Below, piece after piece: positions 25,072-33,189 of a stretch of DNA of 64,000 nt. The position numbers were made by a program, and so were the translations under genes. Where the stretch lies: assembly GCF_007827955.1 (NCBI RefSeq), contig NZ_VITR01000003.1, positions 124,001 to 188,000 on the forward strand, in the 5' to 3' direction. Source of the DNA: Nitrospirillum pindoramense. Its GTDB lineage: Bacteria > Pseudomonadota > Alphaproteobacteria > Azospirillales > Azospirillaceae. How positions within the stretch are numbered: the first letter of the stretch is position 1; each line of letters starts with the position of its first letter. The notes beneath the pieces are model-generated. The model saw nothing but the letters and a program-made list of their open reading frames with translations. It did no database searches and was not told where the DNA came from.

Positions 25072-27579
25072 TCACGTCCCGCGCCGCTTGGCCCGGGCCG
25101 TCGGTTCCGCCTCCAGCGGGTTGTCGGGCCAGTAATGGCGGGGGTAGCGCCCCCCCAGATCCTTCTTCACGTCCCGATAGGTGTTGGCCCAGAACGACGC
25201 CAGGTCGCGGGTGACCTGGATGGGCCGGTGGGCGGGGGACAAGAGGTGCAGCAGCACGGGGACGCCCGCGACTGTCGGCGTCTGGGCCAGGCCGAACAGC
25301 TCTTGCAGGCGCACCGCCAGGGTGGGGATTTCGCCGGAATAGTCGATGGGCAGGCGCGACCCGCTGGGCACGTCGATATGGGTGGGCGCCTGGCGCTCCA
25401 GTTCCTGGCCCTGCGGCCAGTCCAGCATGCCGGTCAGCGCGCTGTGCAGGTCCAGGCGCGGCAGATGGCCGGCGCGGCTGATGCCCGCCAGATAAGGGGC
25501 CAGCCAAGTCTCCAGAGTGGCCAGCAACGCCTCGTCCGACAGGTCGGGCCAGACATCCTGGCCGCCGGAACGGTGCAGGAAGCGCACCCGTTCCCGCCAG
25601 GCCTCCAGCGCCTTGGTCCAAGGCAGGGCCGCCAGGCCCATGGCGCGGATGCCGGCCATCATGGCGGCGGCCACGGCCTCGGCCGAGGGCTGGCTCAGCG
25701 CCTCGTCCTTCAGCACCAGGCCGAACAGCCGGCGGCGGCGGCGGGCCAGCACGGCCTGCTCCCGCCCGTCCCAGCTCACCAGTTCTTCCGTCACGATGCG
25801 ATCGGCGTAGACCTCCTCGATCTCCTCCCGGGTGATGGGGGCCGCCAGGTAGATGCGGGCTTCGCGCGTGTCGCCGTCCAGGTCGCCGACAGCCAGCCAG
25901 TCCTGGCGCGACAGGGCGTCGGCGGTATCCAGCACCGCGCCCTTGCCGTTGGCCAGGCGGTATTGCCCTTGGCTGCCGGGACGCTTCTGCGCCAGCCGGT
26001 CGGGATAGGCCAGCGCCAGAAGACGGCCGGCATCCTCGCCGGTGAAGGTGCGGTCGGTGATGCGCAGCTGGCGCATGGTCTGGCGGGCGCTTTCCCGGAT
26101 CTGGCGCAGGGCGTTGCGGTCGGCCAGGCCGCTGTCCTGGCCGGACAGCAGGTCCAGCCGGCGGCGCAGGTCGGCGTCGCGGGAAATGCCGCGCAGGGGG
26201 TCGCGCTCCTCCAGCAGGGCCGCCAGATGGGCGGCGGCGGCCCCCATTCCCAAATCCATGCCCACCAGCACCATGTGGGCCAGGCGCGGATGCATGCCCA
26301 GTGCCGCCATGCGACGGCCGTGGGGGGTGATCTTGCCGTCGGCGCCGAGGGCACCCAGTTGGCCCAGCAAGGTGCGGGCCTGGGCCAGGGGCGCCGCCGG
26401 CGGCAGGTCCAGCCAGGGCAGGGCGGTCACGTCATCGACACCCCAGGCCGCCAGCTCCAGCGCCAGGGGCGCCAGATCGGCGCGCAGGATTTCCGGCGGG
26501 GCGTAGGGGACCAGCGCGCGGTCCGCCTGCTCGCTCCACAGGCGATAGCAGACGCCCGGTTCCAGACGGCCGGCACGGCCCCGGCGCTGGTCGGCCGACG
26601 CGCGGGAGACGCGGGCGGTTTCCAGCCTGTTCATACCGCTGCCGGGGTCGAAGCGGCCCAGGCGGGCCTGGCCGGCGTCGACCACGATGCGGATGCCGTC
26701 GATGGTCAGGCTGGTTTCGGCGATGGCCGTGGCCAGCACCACCTTGCGGTGGCCCGCCGGCGCCGGACGGATGGCGGCCTCCTGCTGGTCCAGCGCCAGG
26801 TCGCCATACAGGGGCGCCACCACGGCATCGCGGGGCAGGCCGAGGTCGGCCAGGGCCTTTTCCGTGCGTCGGATTTCCCCGGTCCCGGGCAGGAAGACCA
26901 GGGCGCTGCCCGGCTCGTCGCCCAGCGCCCGCTTGACCACCCGCGCCACCGCCGTTTCCAGCCGGTCGGTGGGCGCCGGTTCCACCCAGCGCGTTTCGAC
27001 CGGATAGGCGCGGCCCTCGCTGGTCACCATGGGAGCCGCGCCCTGTCCCCCGTTGGCCAGGAGCGTGGCCACGGCGGCGCCGTCCAGGGTGGCGGACATG
27101 ACCAGCAGGCGCAGATCCTCGCGCAGCAGGCCCTGGGCTTGCAGGCAGAAGGCCAGCGCCAGGTCGGCGTCCAGGCTGCGTTCGTGGAATTCGTCGAACA
27201 GCACCGCGCCAATGCCGTCCAGCGACGGATCGCCCTGCAACTGGCGCAGGAACAGGCCTTCGGTCACCACCTCGATGCGGGTGCGGGGACCCACGCGGGT
27301 GTCCAGGCGGACCCGGTAGCCCACCGTCTCGCCCACGGCCTCGCCCAGGGTGTCGGCCATGCGCTTGGCGGCGGCGCGGGCGGCCAGGCGCCGGGGTTCC
27401 AGCATGATGATCTTCCGGCCGGCCAGCCAAGGCTGGTCCAGCAAGGCCAGGGGAACGCGCGTGGTCTTGCCGGCGCCGGGGGCGGCCTGCAGCACGGCGT
27501 TGGGCGTGTCGGCCAGCACCCGCAACAGGTCCGGCAGCACGGCGTCGATGGGAAGGGCGGTTTGGGGCAGGGGCGGCAT
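25072..27579 (-). CDS. hrpB: ATP-dependent RNA helicase HrpB
   Basis: 835-aa DEAH-type helicase. Motif I is APGAGKTT (residues about 33-40), motif II is DEFH (LFDEFHERSLDADL), motif III is SATLDG, and the second RecA domain ends with motif VI RRGRAGR. The HrpB-specific C-terminal domain is present (PRHYWPDNPLEAEPTARAK). Length is normal for HrpB (about 810-840 aa). Its cellular role is poorly defined; some family members affect mRNA processing. The gene is followed on the same strand by nothing and converges with the TonB receptor. Confidence 0.95.
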   Translation of the reverse strand: MPPLPQTALPIDAVLPDLLRVLADTPNAVLQAAPGAGKTTRVPLALLDQPWLAGRKIIMLEPRRLAARAAAKRMADTLGEAVGETVGYRVRLDTRVGPRTRIEVVTEGLFLRQLQGDPSLDGIGAVLFDEFHERSLDADLALAFCLQAQGLLREDLRLLVMSATLDGAAVATLLANGGQGAAPMVTSEGRAYPVETRWVEPAPTDRLETAVARVVKRALGDEPGSALVFLPGTGEIRRTEKALADLGLPRDAVVAPLYGDLALDQQEAAIRPAPAGHRKVVLATAIAETSLTIDGIRIVVDAGQARLGRFDPGSGMNRLETARVSRASADQRRGRAGRLEPGVCYRLWSEQADRALVPYAPPEILRADLAPLALELAAWGVDDVTALPWLDLPPAAPLAQARTLLGQLGALGADGKITPHGRRMAALGMHPRLAHMVLVGMDLGMGAAAAHLAALLEERDPLRGISRDADLRRRLDLLSGQDSGLADRNALRQIRESARQTMRQLRITDRTFTGEDAGRLLALAYPDRLAQKRPGSQGQYRLANGKGAVLDTADALSRQDWLAVGDLDGDTREARIYLAAPITREEIEEVYADRIVTEELVSWDGREQAVLARRRRRLFGLVLKDEALSQPSAEAVAAAMMAGIRAMGLAALPWTKALEAWRERVRFLHRSGGQDVWPDLSDEALLATLETWLAPYLAGISRAGHLPRLDLHSALTGMLDWPQGQELERQAPTHIDVPSGSRLPIDYSGEIPTLAVRLQELFGLAQTPTVAGVPVLLHLLSPAHRPIQVTRDLASFWANTYRDVKKDLGGRYPRHYWPDNPLEAEPTARAKRRGT

Positions 27580-27635
27580 GGCGCCGTCATACCGCGCGAC
27601 CGCGGGCTCTGCCAGTCCTACGGTCGGTCAGGCCG

Positions 27636-28058
27636 TCAGGCGAGGCTCAGGGCTGACAGGCTGCGCTGGAAATCTTCCGGACGATAGGGCTTGGTGATGA
27701 AGCCCAGGGAAACGGAGGCGGCGCGGCTGCGCAGGATATTGGCGTCCACCGCGCTGGTGAACAGGCTGCGGATGCCGAAGCGCTTCCAGATGCGATCCGC
27801 CGCCTCCACGCCATCGCCGCCACCGCGCAACATCACGTCCATCAGCACCAGATCGGGGCGGTGGCGGTCCACGGCCTCGACCGCCTCATCCACCGACGCC
27901 GCCACGGCGCAGACCTCGTGTCCCTGGTGCAGAAGGATTTGCTCAAGGCCGAGGGCGATGAGCGCCTCATCCTCCACCACCACGATGCGGTACCGGGGGC
28001 GACGGGCCGTGGAGGACCGCTGCGTCAGTTCCCGATCGATTGTCTGTTCGGCACGCAC
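27636..28058 (-). CDS. single-domain response regulator
   Basis: 140-aa stand-alone receiver (CheY-like). The acidic pair is VVVEDEAL (Glu29/Asp30), the phospho-acceptor is Asp74 (LVLMDVMLRG), and the Lys is in GFITKPY. There is no output domain, so it would act by protein contact or as a phosphate sink, as with the sdrG/cpdR-type regulators of alphaproteobacteria. The start is a GTG (28058). No kinase is adjacent; the nearest is at 18-19 kb. Confidence 0.85.
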   Translation of the reverse strand: MRAEQTIDRELTQRSSTARRPRYRIVVVEDEALIALGLEQILLHQGHEVCAVAASVDEAVEAVDRHRPDLVLMDVMLRGGGDGVEAADRIWKRFGIRSLFTSAVDANILRSRAASVSLGFITKPYRPEDFQRSLSALSLA

Positions 28059-28391
28059 GGCTTCAACCTGTCAACGTCGCGAGATACCAGGGCGCGCCGT
28101 TGCCAAAGGCCGACCCACAGTGACTACATTTTTCCTCAAAACAAAACGAAAGGGTATCCGCCCTTGCGGAAGAGCCTGGTAGGCAACCCGTTATAGTTCA
28201 CTGGGTGGGTCATGGGGCCACTTACCCTAACAAGGGGTAGGGCGAAAAACGGCCTTGAACAGGGCCGGTGCGTGGCAGTGGACCCGAACGATATGGAATG
28301 GCACTTAAAATCCGGGGCGGGGGTGTCTACACTAAGGCATCGACCGTCCTCCTTGGGCCCTCCCGCGTGGGCCCGTCTTCGGAAAGTGCAA
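28059..28391. other. intergenic region between response regulator and psd
   Basis: 333 bases between divergent genes. It holds a candidate promoter for psd (28305-28333). The left half (28120-28200) is relatively AT-rich and would contain the promoter of the minus-strand response regulator, though no clear boxes could be assigned. No ORF here is credible. Confidence 0.4.
28305..28333 (+). promoter_or_regulatory. candidate sigma-70 promoter of psd-pssA
   Basis: TTAAAA (28305-28310) and TACACT (28328-28333) have the ideal 17-bp spacing. The -10 match is fair (four of six bases). Transcription would start about 53 bases before the psd ATG at 28392. Confidence 0.45.
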
Positions 28392-29084
28392 ATGTCCGCT
28401 CTCAGCACCGTCATCGTGCCGATCAACCGCGCCGGCTGGCCGTTCATCCTGGCCTTCGCCGTGGCGACCCTCATCCTGTTCTGGCTGTCCACCTTCCTGG
28501 GCTGGATCGGGGTGATCCTGACGGCATGGTGCGCCTACTTCTTCCGCGACCCCGACCGCGTGGTGCCCACCCGCCCCGGCCTGATGGTCAGCCCGGCCGA
28601 CGGCGTGGTGCAGATGATCACCCAGGCCGTGCCGCCGCCCGAACTGGGCATGGGCCCGGCGCCGATGACCCGCATCAGCATTTTCCTGAACGTGTTCAAC
28701 GTGCACATCAACCGCACCCCGATCGAGGGCACGGTGACGCGGGCCGAATACCACCCGGGCAAGTTCCTGAACGCCGCCCTGGACAAGGCCAGCGACCTGA
28801 ACGAGCGCATGAGCATCCGCCTGGCCATGCCCGATGGCCGTGAGATCGCCTTCGTCCAGATCGCCGGTCTGGTGGCCCGCCGCATCATCTCCACCTTGAA
28901 GCCGGGGCAGGTGGTGTCGACCGGGGAGCGCTATGGCCTCATCCGCTTCGGCAGCCGCACCGACATCTACCTGCCGGACGGGGTGCAGCCCTTGGTGGTC
29001 GTCGGGCAGAAGGCGCTGGGCGGCGAAACCATCCTGGCCGACCTGACCAGCGTCGAGCCGCAGCGCCAGGGCGTGGTGCGCTGA
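28392..29084 (+). CDS. psd: phosphatidylserine decarboxylase proenzyme
   Basis: Inner-membrane enzyme that decarboxylates phosphatidylserine to phosphatidylethanolamine. It is made as a proenzyme that cleaves itself to form a pyruvoyl group. The 230-aa length fits the short PSD-A type. N-terminal hydrophobic segments ([28 protein letters not shown]) precede FRDPDR. The cleavage site is Gly187-Ser188 within [12 protein letters not shown]. The catalytic His is in FNVHINRTP. The ATG at 28392 follows a GGAAAG site. The stop overlaps the pssA start by one base (TGATG), so the two steps are coupled. Confidence 0.96.
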   Translation: MSALSTVIVPINRAGWPFILAFAVATLILFWLSTFLGWIGVILTAWCAYFFRDPDRVVPTRPGLMVSPADGVVQMITQAVPPPELGMGPAPMTRISIFLNVFNVHINRTPIEGTVTRAEYHPGKFLNAALDKASDLNERMSIRLAMPDGREIAFVQIAGLVARRIISTLKPGQVVSTGERYGLIRFGSRTDIYLPDGVQPLVVVGQKALGGETILADLTSVEPQRQGVVR

Positions 29085-29962
29085 TGGTGCAGCGTCCCCC
29101 GGCCCTGGGCGGGGGCACGCTGGGGCGGCGGCGCCGGGCCATCCGGCCGCCCCGCCTGGGCGGCCTCACCATCAACAAGCTTCTGCCCAACATGCTGACC
29201 GTGCTGGCGCTGTCGGCCGGCATGACGGGCATCCGCTTCGCCACGGACCAGCGCTGGGAACATGCGGTCGTCGCCATCGTGGTGGCCGCCGTCCTGGACG
29301 CGCTGGACGGCCGAATCGCCCGTTTGCTGAACGCCCAGAGCAAGTTCGGCGCGGAACTGGACAGCCTGTCCGACGTGGTCAGCTTCGGCGTGGCGCCCGC
29401 CATGATTCTGTACATGTGGGGGCTGAACGAAGCGCGCAGCTTCGGCTGGATCGCCTGTCTGCTGTTCGGCGCCTGTGCCGCCCTGCGCTTGGCGCGGTTC
29501 AACACCGCCCTGGGCTCCGCCGCGCAAAAGCCGGTCTGGGCCTATAATTACTTCACCGGCGTGCCGGCCCCGGCCGGCGCCGGTTTGGCCCTGTTGCCCA
29601 TCGTCGCCAGTTTCGAACTGGGACGCACGGTGGTGGGCCATCCGGTCTTCGTCGTGATCTGGACCGTGGGCATGGCGGCGCTGATGATCAGCGCCATCCC
29701 GACCTTTTCGCTCAAGGGCCTGCGCATCCACCCGCGCTATGTCGTCTTCGTCTTCCTAGGCTTGGTTCTGCTGGCGGCGGGTGTGGTCAGCGCCCCCTGG
29801 ACCACCCTGCTGATCCTGGGTCTCGGGTATCTCGTCACCCTGCCGTTCAGCGTGCGCCAGTATCGGCGCCTGATGGATCAGGCCGAGTCCCTGGTTGGCG
29901 GGGAGGACGTACCCGTGGCTGAAGCGGCGGCGGATGAGGCGGCGGAACAGCCGCCCGTCTGA
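29084..29962 (+). CDS. pssA: CDP-diacylglycerol--serine O-phosphatidyltransferase
   Basis: Inner-membrane enzyme making phosphatidylserine, the substrate of the adjacent Psd. The 292-aa protein has multiple membrane helices. The CDP-alcohol phosphotransferase signature is intact: DALDGRIARLL followed by FGAELDSLSDVVSFG (residues about 66-102). The arginine-rich N-terminus (GRRRRAIRPPRLGG) and acidic C-terminal tail are cytosolic. It ends head-to-head with a convergent methyltransferase gene, with the two stops abutting at 29962/29963. Confidence 0.95.
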   Translation: MVQRPPALGGGTLGRRRRAIRPPRLGGLTINKLLPNMLTVLALSAGMTGIRFATDQRWEHAVVAIVVAAVLDALDGRIARLLNAQSKFGAELDSLSDVVSFGVAPAMILYMWGLNEARSFGWIACLLFGACAALRLARFNTALGSAAQKPVWAYNYFTGVPAPAGAGLALLPIVASFELGRTVVGHPVFVVIWTVGMAALMISAIPTFSLKGLRIHPRYVVFVFLGLVLLAAGVVSAPWTTLLILGLGYLVTLPFSVRQYRRLMDQAESLVGGEDVPVAEAAADEAAEQPPV

Positions 29963-30799
29963 TCAGGTCTTCCGGGCCACCACCAGCCGGGCATGGAGAT
30001 GGACGGGCACCCGCCCGTCCTGATCCGCCTGCGCCCGCACGCTGGCGGCGATGCGACCCTCCAGCGCCGCGCGATCTTCCCGGGCCAGTCGGGCCAGGGC
30101 GGGGGTGAAGGCCATGTCCAGGGTGGGGCGCCAGAACGGCTTGGCGGCATCGGCCAACGCCGTCTGGCGCACGGGTGATTCCGCCACAGTGTTGAAGCCG
30201 GCGCCCTGGAACAGGCTGGCCAGGCTCCCGTCCTCCGCGAAGCGGAACAGCACCGCCAGCTCCGGCATCCCCCCCAGTGCGTCATCGACTAGCCGGAACA
30301 GGGTGTTGTCCGCCTGCGGGCCCCAGCACAACGCCGCCGCGACGCCGCCGGGCCGCAAGGTCCGGTGCATCTCCGCCACGGCGCGCGCGGCGTCCGGCAC
30401 GAACATCAGGCCAAAGCGGCAACTGACGCGGTCCACGCTGGCGCTGCCCAGGGGCAGGGCCGTCATGTCGGCTGTCATGAACGACAAGGCGTCGACGCTG
30501 ACGCCGCGCCGGCGGGCGCCGGCCAGCATGGCGGGCACCAGGTCGCTGGCCAGCACGCGGCCGGTGGGGCCCATGCCCTTGGCGGCGGTGATCGCCGGCT
30601 CACCGGCGCCGCTGGCAAGGTCCAGCAGGATGTGATGGGGGCGGAGGTCCAGGGCCGCGAGCAGAGGTCCGTTCAGCCGGGCGGCGGGGTCGGCCATGGC
30701 ATCGGCCCAGCGGTCCCAGGCCTGGCCACTTTCATGCCAGCGGCGTATCTCGTGTTCACGGACGGGGGGGACGCCGGCGGTCCTGCCGCCGCCGCTCAA
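29963..30799 (-). CDS. class I SAM-dependent methyltransferase (UbiE-like)
   Basis: 278-aa methyltransferase. Motif I is LLDLASGAGEPAI (residues about 57-69), then VLASDLVPAML (motif II) and FMTADMTALPL, with LRPGGVAAALCWG as motif III. This is the UbiE/COQ5-like layout, but the substrate is not defined and no quinone genes are near. The best start is a TTG at 30799 overlapping the stop of the upstream 105-aa gene (TTGA). This suggests coupling, although TTG starts are less certain. Confidence 0.82.
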   Translation of the reverse strand: MSGGGRTAGVPPVREHEIRRWHESGQAWDRWADAMADPAARLNGPLLAALDLRPHHILLDLASGAGEPAITAAKGMGPTGRVLASDLVPAMLAGARRRGVSVDALSFMTADMTALPLGSASVDRVSCRFGLMFVPDAARAVAEMHRTLRPGGVAAALCWGPQADNTLFRLVDDALGGMPELAVLFRFAEDGSLASLFQGAGFNTVAESPVRQTALADAAKPFWRPTLDMAFTPALARLAREDRAALEGRIAASVRAQADQDGRVPVHLHARLVVARKT

Positions 30800-31113
30800 T
30801 GCAGGACCCGGGGGTGGTGGTCCTGGGGCTCATACCCGCCATCGGCCAGGCGATGGCGCAGCATGTCCACCTCTTCGGCCAGTCGCTGATTGAACTCACC
30901 CAACCGCTGCACTTGGCCCGCCAAATCGGTCAGGTCGCCTTGCAGGCGGGTCAGGTGGTCGGACGCGGTGCGCGCTAGGTTGGATTGGCGCACGGCCAGG
31001 CGTCCCAGGCGCCGCCAGACATAGCCGACGCTGAGGCCGGCGGCGGCCAGCACGGCGACGCAGGCGAAGACCAGGAACAGGGCGGGGTGGGCGTTGTCCA
31101 ACTGCGACAGCAT
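30796..31113 (-). CDS. small membrane protein with coiled coil, 105 aa
   Basis: Hypothetical protein with one N-terminal membrane helix (ALFLVFACVAVLAAAGLSVGYV, residues about 11-32). A heptad-like helical region follows (LTRLQGDLTDLAGQVQRLGEFNQRLAEEVDML) that should form a coiled coil. The arrangement resembles small envelope or division-associated scaffolds, but no family was recognised. The stop overlaps the TTG start of the methyltransferase gene. Confidence 0.65.
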   Translation of the reverse strand: MLSQLDNAHPALFLVFACVAVLAAAGLSVGYVWRRLGRLAVRQSNLARTASDHLTRLQGDLTDLAGQVQRLGEFNQRLAEEVDMLRHRLADGGYEPQDHHPRVLH

Positions 31114-31226
31114 GTGCGTTCAACCATGGCAGCCGCGGATGGGATGGCGGCGGTTGACGGGGGCGGTGACCCTTTACAGATAAGCCTGGCACCGTCCGGT
31201 GAAAAGGCCGCGATTGCGGCCGCGGG

Positions 31227-31565
31227 TCACGACAGGCTGGTTGTGGCCTCGGCGAAGTGGTCGGGCGTCAGCGCGGCCAGCTTGTCGCCGAAGGCGCGCA
31301 GGACCGGCAGGAAACGGTCGATCTGCTCCCGCGTCACATGGGCGTCGGTGCGCAGGATGATGTCGGGGGCGGCTTGCAGCAGCTGTGTCATGCGGAAAGG
31401 GCCGATCTGATCATCCAGGAACATGGACAGCCCCATCAGCATGCCCAGCGTCACGTCGTCGGGCGCGCTGGGCGTGTTCAGCACATCGTGCAACTGCTCC
31501 ATCAGCGTGTAGGTCAGGACCGACGTGCGTTCGATGAGATTGTTATGGGGGATAGGCCGGGACAT
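31227..31565 (-). CDS. conserved hypothetical protein, 112 aa
   Basis: Small soluble, mostly helical protein (MSRPIPHNNLIERTSVLTYT; QAAPDIILRTDAHVTREQID) with no membrane segment, cysteine pair or catalytic motif. Its function is unknown. It is separated from its same-strand neighbour by 113 bp and diverges from the response regulator at 31838. The helix-rich composition would suit an adaptor or anti-factor role, but nothing in the sequence proves it. Confidence 0.6.
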   Translation of the reverse strand: MSRPIPHNNLIERTSVLTYTLMEQLHDVLNTPSAPDDVTLGMLMGLSMFLDDQIGPFRMTQLLQAAPDIILRTDAHVTREQIDRFLPVLRAFGDKLAALTPDHFAEATTSLS

Positions 31566-31837
31566 GGGACTGGCGCTCCTTTCAACACCTCCCCTGGGGA
31601 ATGGTTCGCCGCAGGGGCGCTCCGTCCGGGGATGGGGAACCTTAAGGCGGCGCTTGTCACCAAACCGTTAACTGCGTGCGAACCCCCGGCGGCAATACGG
31701 CGGGGCGGGTGCGCAACGGGATAGGGTGACGGTTGTCGCCGGGGGCGATGCGCGGTTTCGCCGCTTTAATTCGCGCGTCCCAGCACGGAAGGGGCTACAC
31801 TGCCCTGTATCGAGGGGGCCGGCTGGCATCAGGCGTT

Positions 31838-32494
31838 ATGGCATCAGCAAAGTCCGGAAAATACTACCGCTTGGACGGGTTGAGCGTTCTGGTGGCCGAT
31901 GACAACCGCTTCGTGCGCACCATCCTGGTCGGGGTGCTGCGAGGCTTGGGGATAGGCCGCGTGCTGCAAGCCGAAAGCGGGGAGGAGGCGACCGCCATCC
32001 TGGATGTGTCGACCCAGATGCAGGGCGCCAGCGATATCGACATCGTCTTCGCCGACCACCTTATGTCGCCGGTCGATGGCTTGGAATTGCTGCGGTGGGT
32101 GCGCGCCCATGAGCATGAGAAGCTGAAGTTCATCCCTTTTGTCATGATGAGCGGCGAGGCTGATGACAAGGCCGTGTTCCTGGCGCGCGACAGCGGGGTG
32201 ACCGAATACCTGGCCAAACCCATGTCGGTGGCCAATGTCGCGTCACGGCTGCTGGCCATCGTCGACAAGCCCAGGCCTTTCATTCGCGCGCCCGGTTACA
32301 TGGGCCCGGACCGCCGGCGCCAAACCTTGCCCTATAACGGCGAAGACCGCCGCGTTATGGCCGGGCAACGCGTGACCCTGGAAGAATCGCGGGAGGAGGC
32401 GTTGCCGCCCGTGGGCCAGGCCGTTCCGGAAGTCGCGGCCGGGGAGGTCTCCGCCGATGGCACGGCGGAAGGCCTGACGGAAACAGTGGATTAA
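31838..32494 (+). CDS. CheY-like response regulator with C-terminal GPDRRR tail
   Basis: 218-aa protein. The receiver domain (residues about 14-143) has the acidic pocket VADDNR (Asp21/22), phospho-acceptor Asp73 (VFADHLMSP) and Lys127 (YLAKPMS). The tail starts with YMGPDRRR (154-161) and a second EDRRV. This arginine-rich tag is common on alphaproteobacterial CheY-like proteins and has no settled role. The remainder is acidic and disordered. I chose the ATG at 31838 because the earlier in-frame start lies in non-coding-looking sequence. The next gene, 64 bp on, may work with it. Confidence 0.85.
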   Translation: MASAKSGKYYRLDGLSVLVADDNRFVRTILVGVLRGLGIGRVLQAESGEEATAILDVSTQMQGASDIDIVFADHLMSPVDGLELLRWVRAHEHEKLKFIPFVMMSGEADDKAVFLARDSGVTEYLAKPMSVANVASRLLAIVDKPRPFIRAPGYMGPDRRRQTLPYNGEDRRVMAGQRVTLEESREEALPPVGQAVPEVAAGEVSADGTAEGLTETVD

Positions 32495-32558
32495 GACCAA
32501 TGATGAAGCCGGCGGACCATGTGCTGGACAGTTGTGATCCCTTAGAGGAGGGACGGGT

Positions 32559-33116
32559 ATGACGGACAAGTCCGACAAGGAAGCGCCTGGAAAGCCGCTG
32601 CCGGGTCCACTGCCGGGCAAAGGAACCCGGGTGGTGGAGATCATCGAGTTGCCGAACAAGCTGCGTGCCAAGGTGGGCGGGACGGACGGCAAGCCCGGGC
32701 AGATCGACCCCGCGGCCATCGAGCGGGCCAACAACCATGTGGCCCGCATGGCGAAGGCGCACCAAGCCCAGACCCGCATCGACCTGACCAGCCTGCAGGC
32801 CGCGTTTGAACAGGCGAAGCGCGACCCGGAAAATCGCGCCCGGCACCTGCGCAAGGTCTACAAGATTTCCGACGGCATCATGACCCTGGGCCGCACCTTC
32901 GGTTATAATCTGCTGTCGGACTTCGCCAATTCCATGAACCAGTTCCTGGTCGACCTGGAAAGCCCCACCGATGCCTTGCTGACAGTGGTGGGCCTGCATA
33001 TCGATGCCATGCACGTCGTGGTGCGGGACGATATCAAGGGGGATGGCGGGGAACTGGGACAGGCCTTGACCAAGTCCCTGGCACTGGCCCGCGCCAAGAT
33101 GATTCACAAGCGTTAA
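32559..33116 (+). CDS. conserved hypothetical protein, 185 aa, partner candidate for the adjacent CheY-like protein
   Basis: Soluble, mostly helical protein with a Pro/Lys-rich N-terminus (EAPGKPLPGPLPGKG). It has a strong ribosome-binding site (GAGGAGGGA) before the ATG. The C-terminal half (YNLLSDFANSMNQFLVDLE, then LTVVGLHIDAMHVVVRDDI) is helix-rich with conserved-looking His residues. It could be an Hpt-like or adaptor partner for the response regulator just upstream; this rests on context only. The gene ends at the palindrome at 33142-33172. Confidence 0.65.
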   Translation: MTDKSDKEAPGKPLPGPLPGKGTRVVEIIELPNKLRAKVGGTDGKPGQIDPAAIERANNHVARMAKAHQAQTRIDLTSLQAAFEQAKRDPENRARHLRKVYKISDGIMTLGRTFGYNLLSDFANSMNQFLVDLESPTDALLTVVGLHIDAMHVVVRDDIKGDGGELGQALTKSLALARAKMIHKR

Positions 33117-33141
33117 GGCCCCCTTGGGCGCCAGCACCCGA

Positions 33142-33172
33142 CAGCGGCATGAGCGTCGGGCTCATGCCGCTG
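33142..33172. repeat. 12-bp palindrome at convergent gene ends (copy 2)
   Basis: Perfect 12-bp stem (33142-33153 with 33161-33172), loop CGTCGGG. It shares the core CGGCATGAG...CTCATGCCG with the element at 9626-9655, and the outer pairs differ in a compensated way (CAG/CTG against CAA/TTG). It lies between the 185-aa gene stop (33116) and the convergent tex stop (33190). Confidence 0.7.
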
Positions 33173-33189
33173 GACGTGCTGTTTCCGGC

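Noticed and set aside
24970-27687. 905-aa plus-strand frame opposite hrpB
   Set aside because: Low-complexity Gln/Gly/Ala product overlapping a helicase with all motifs intact; antisense GC artefact.
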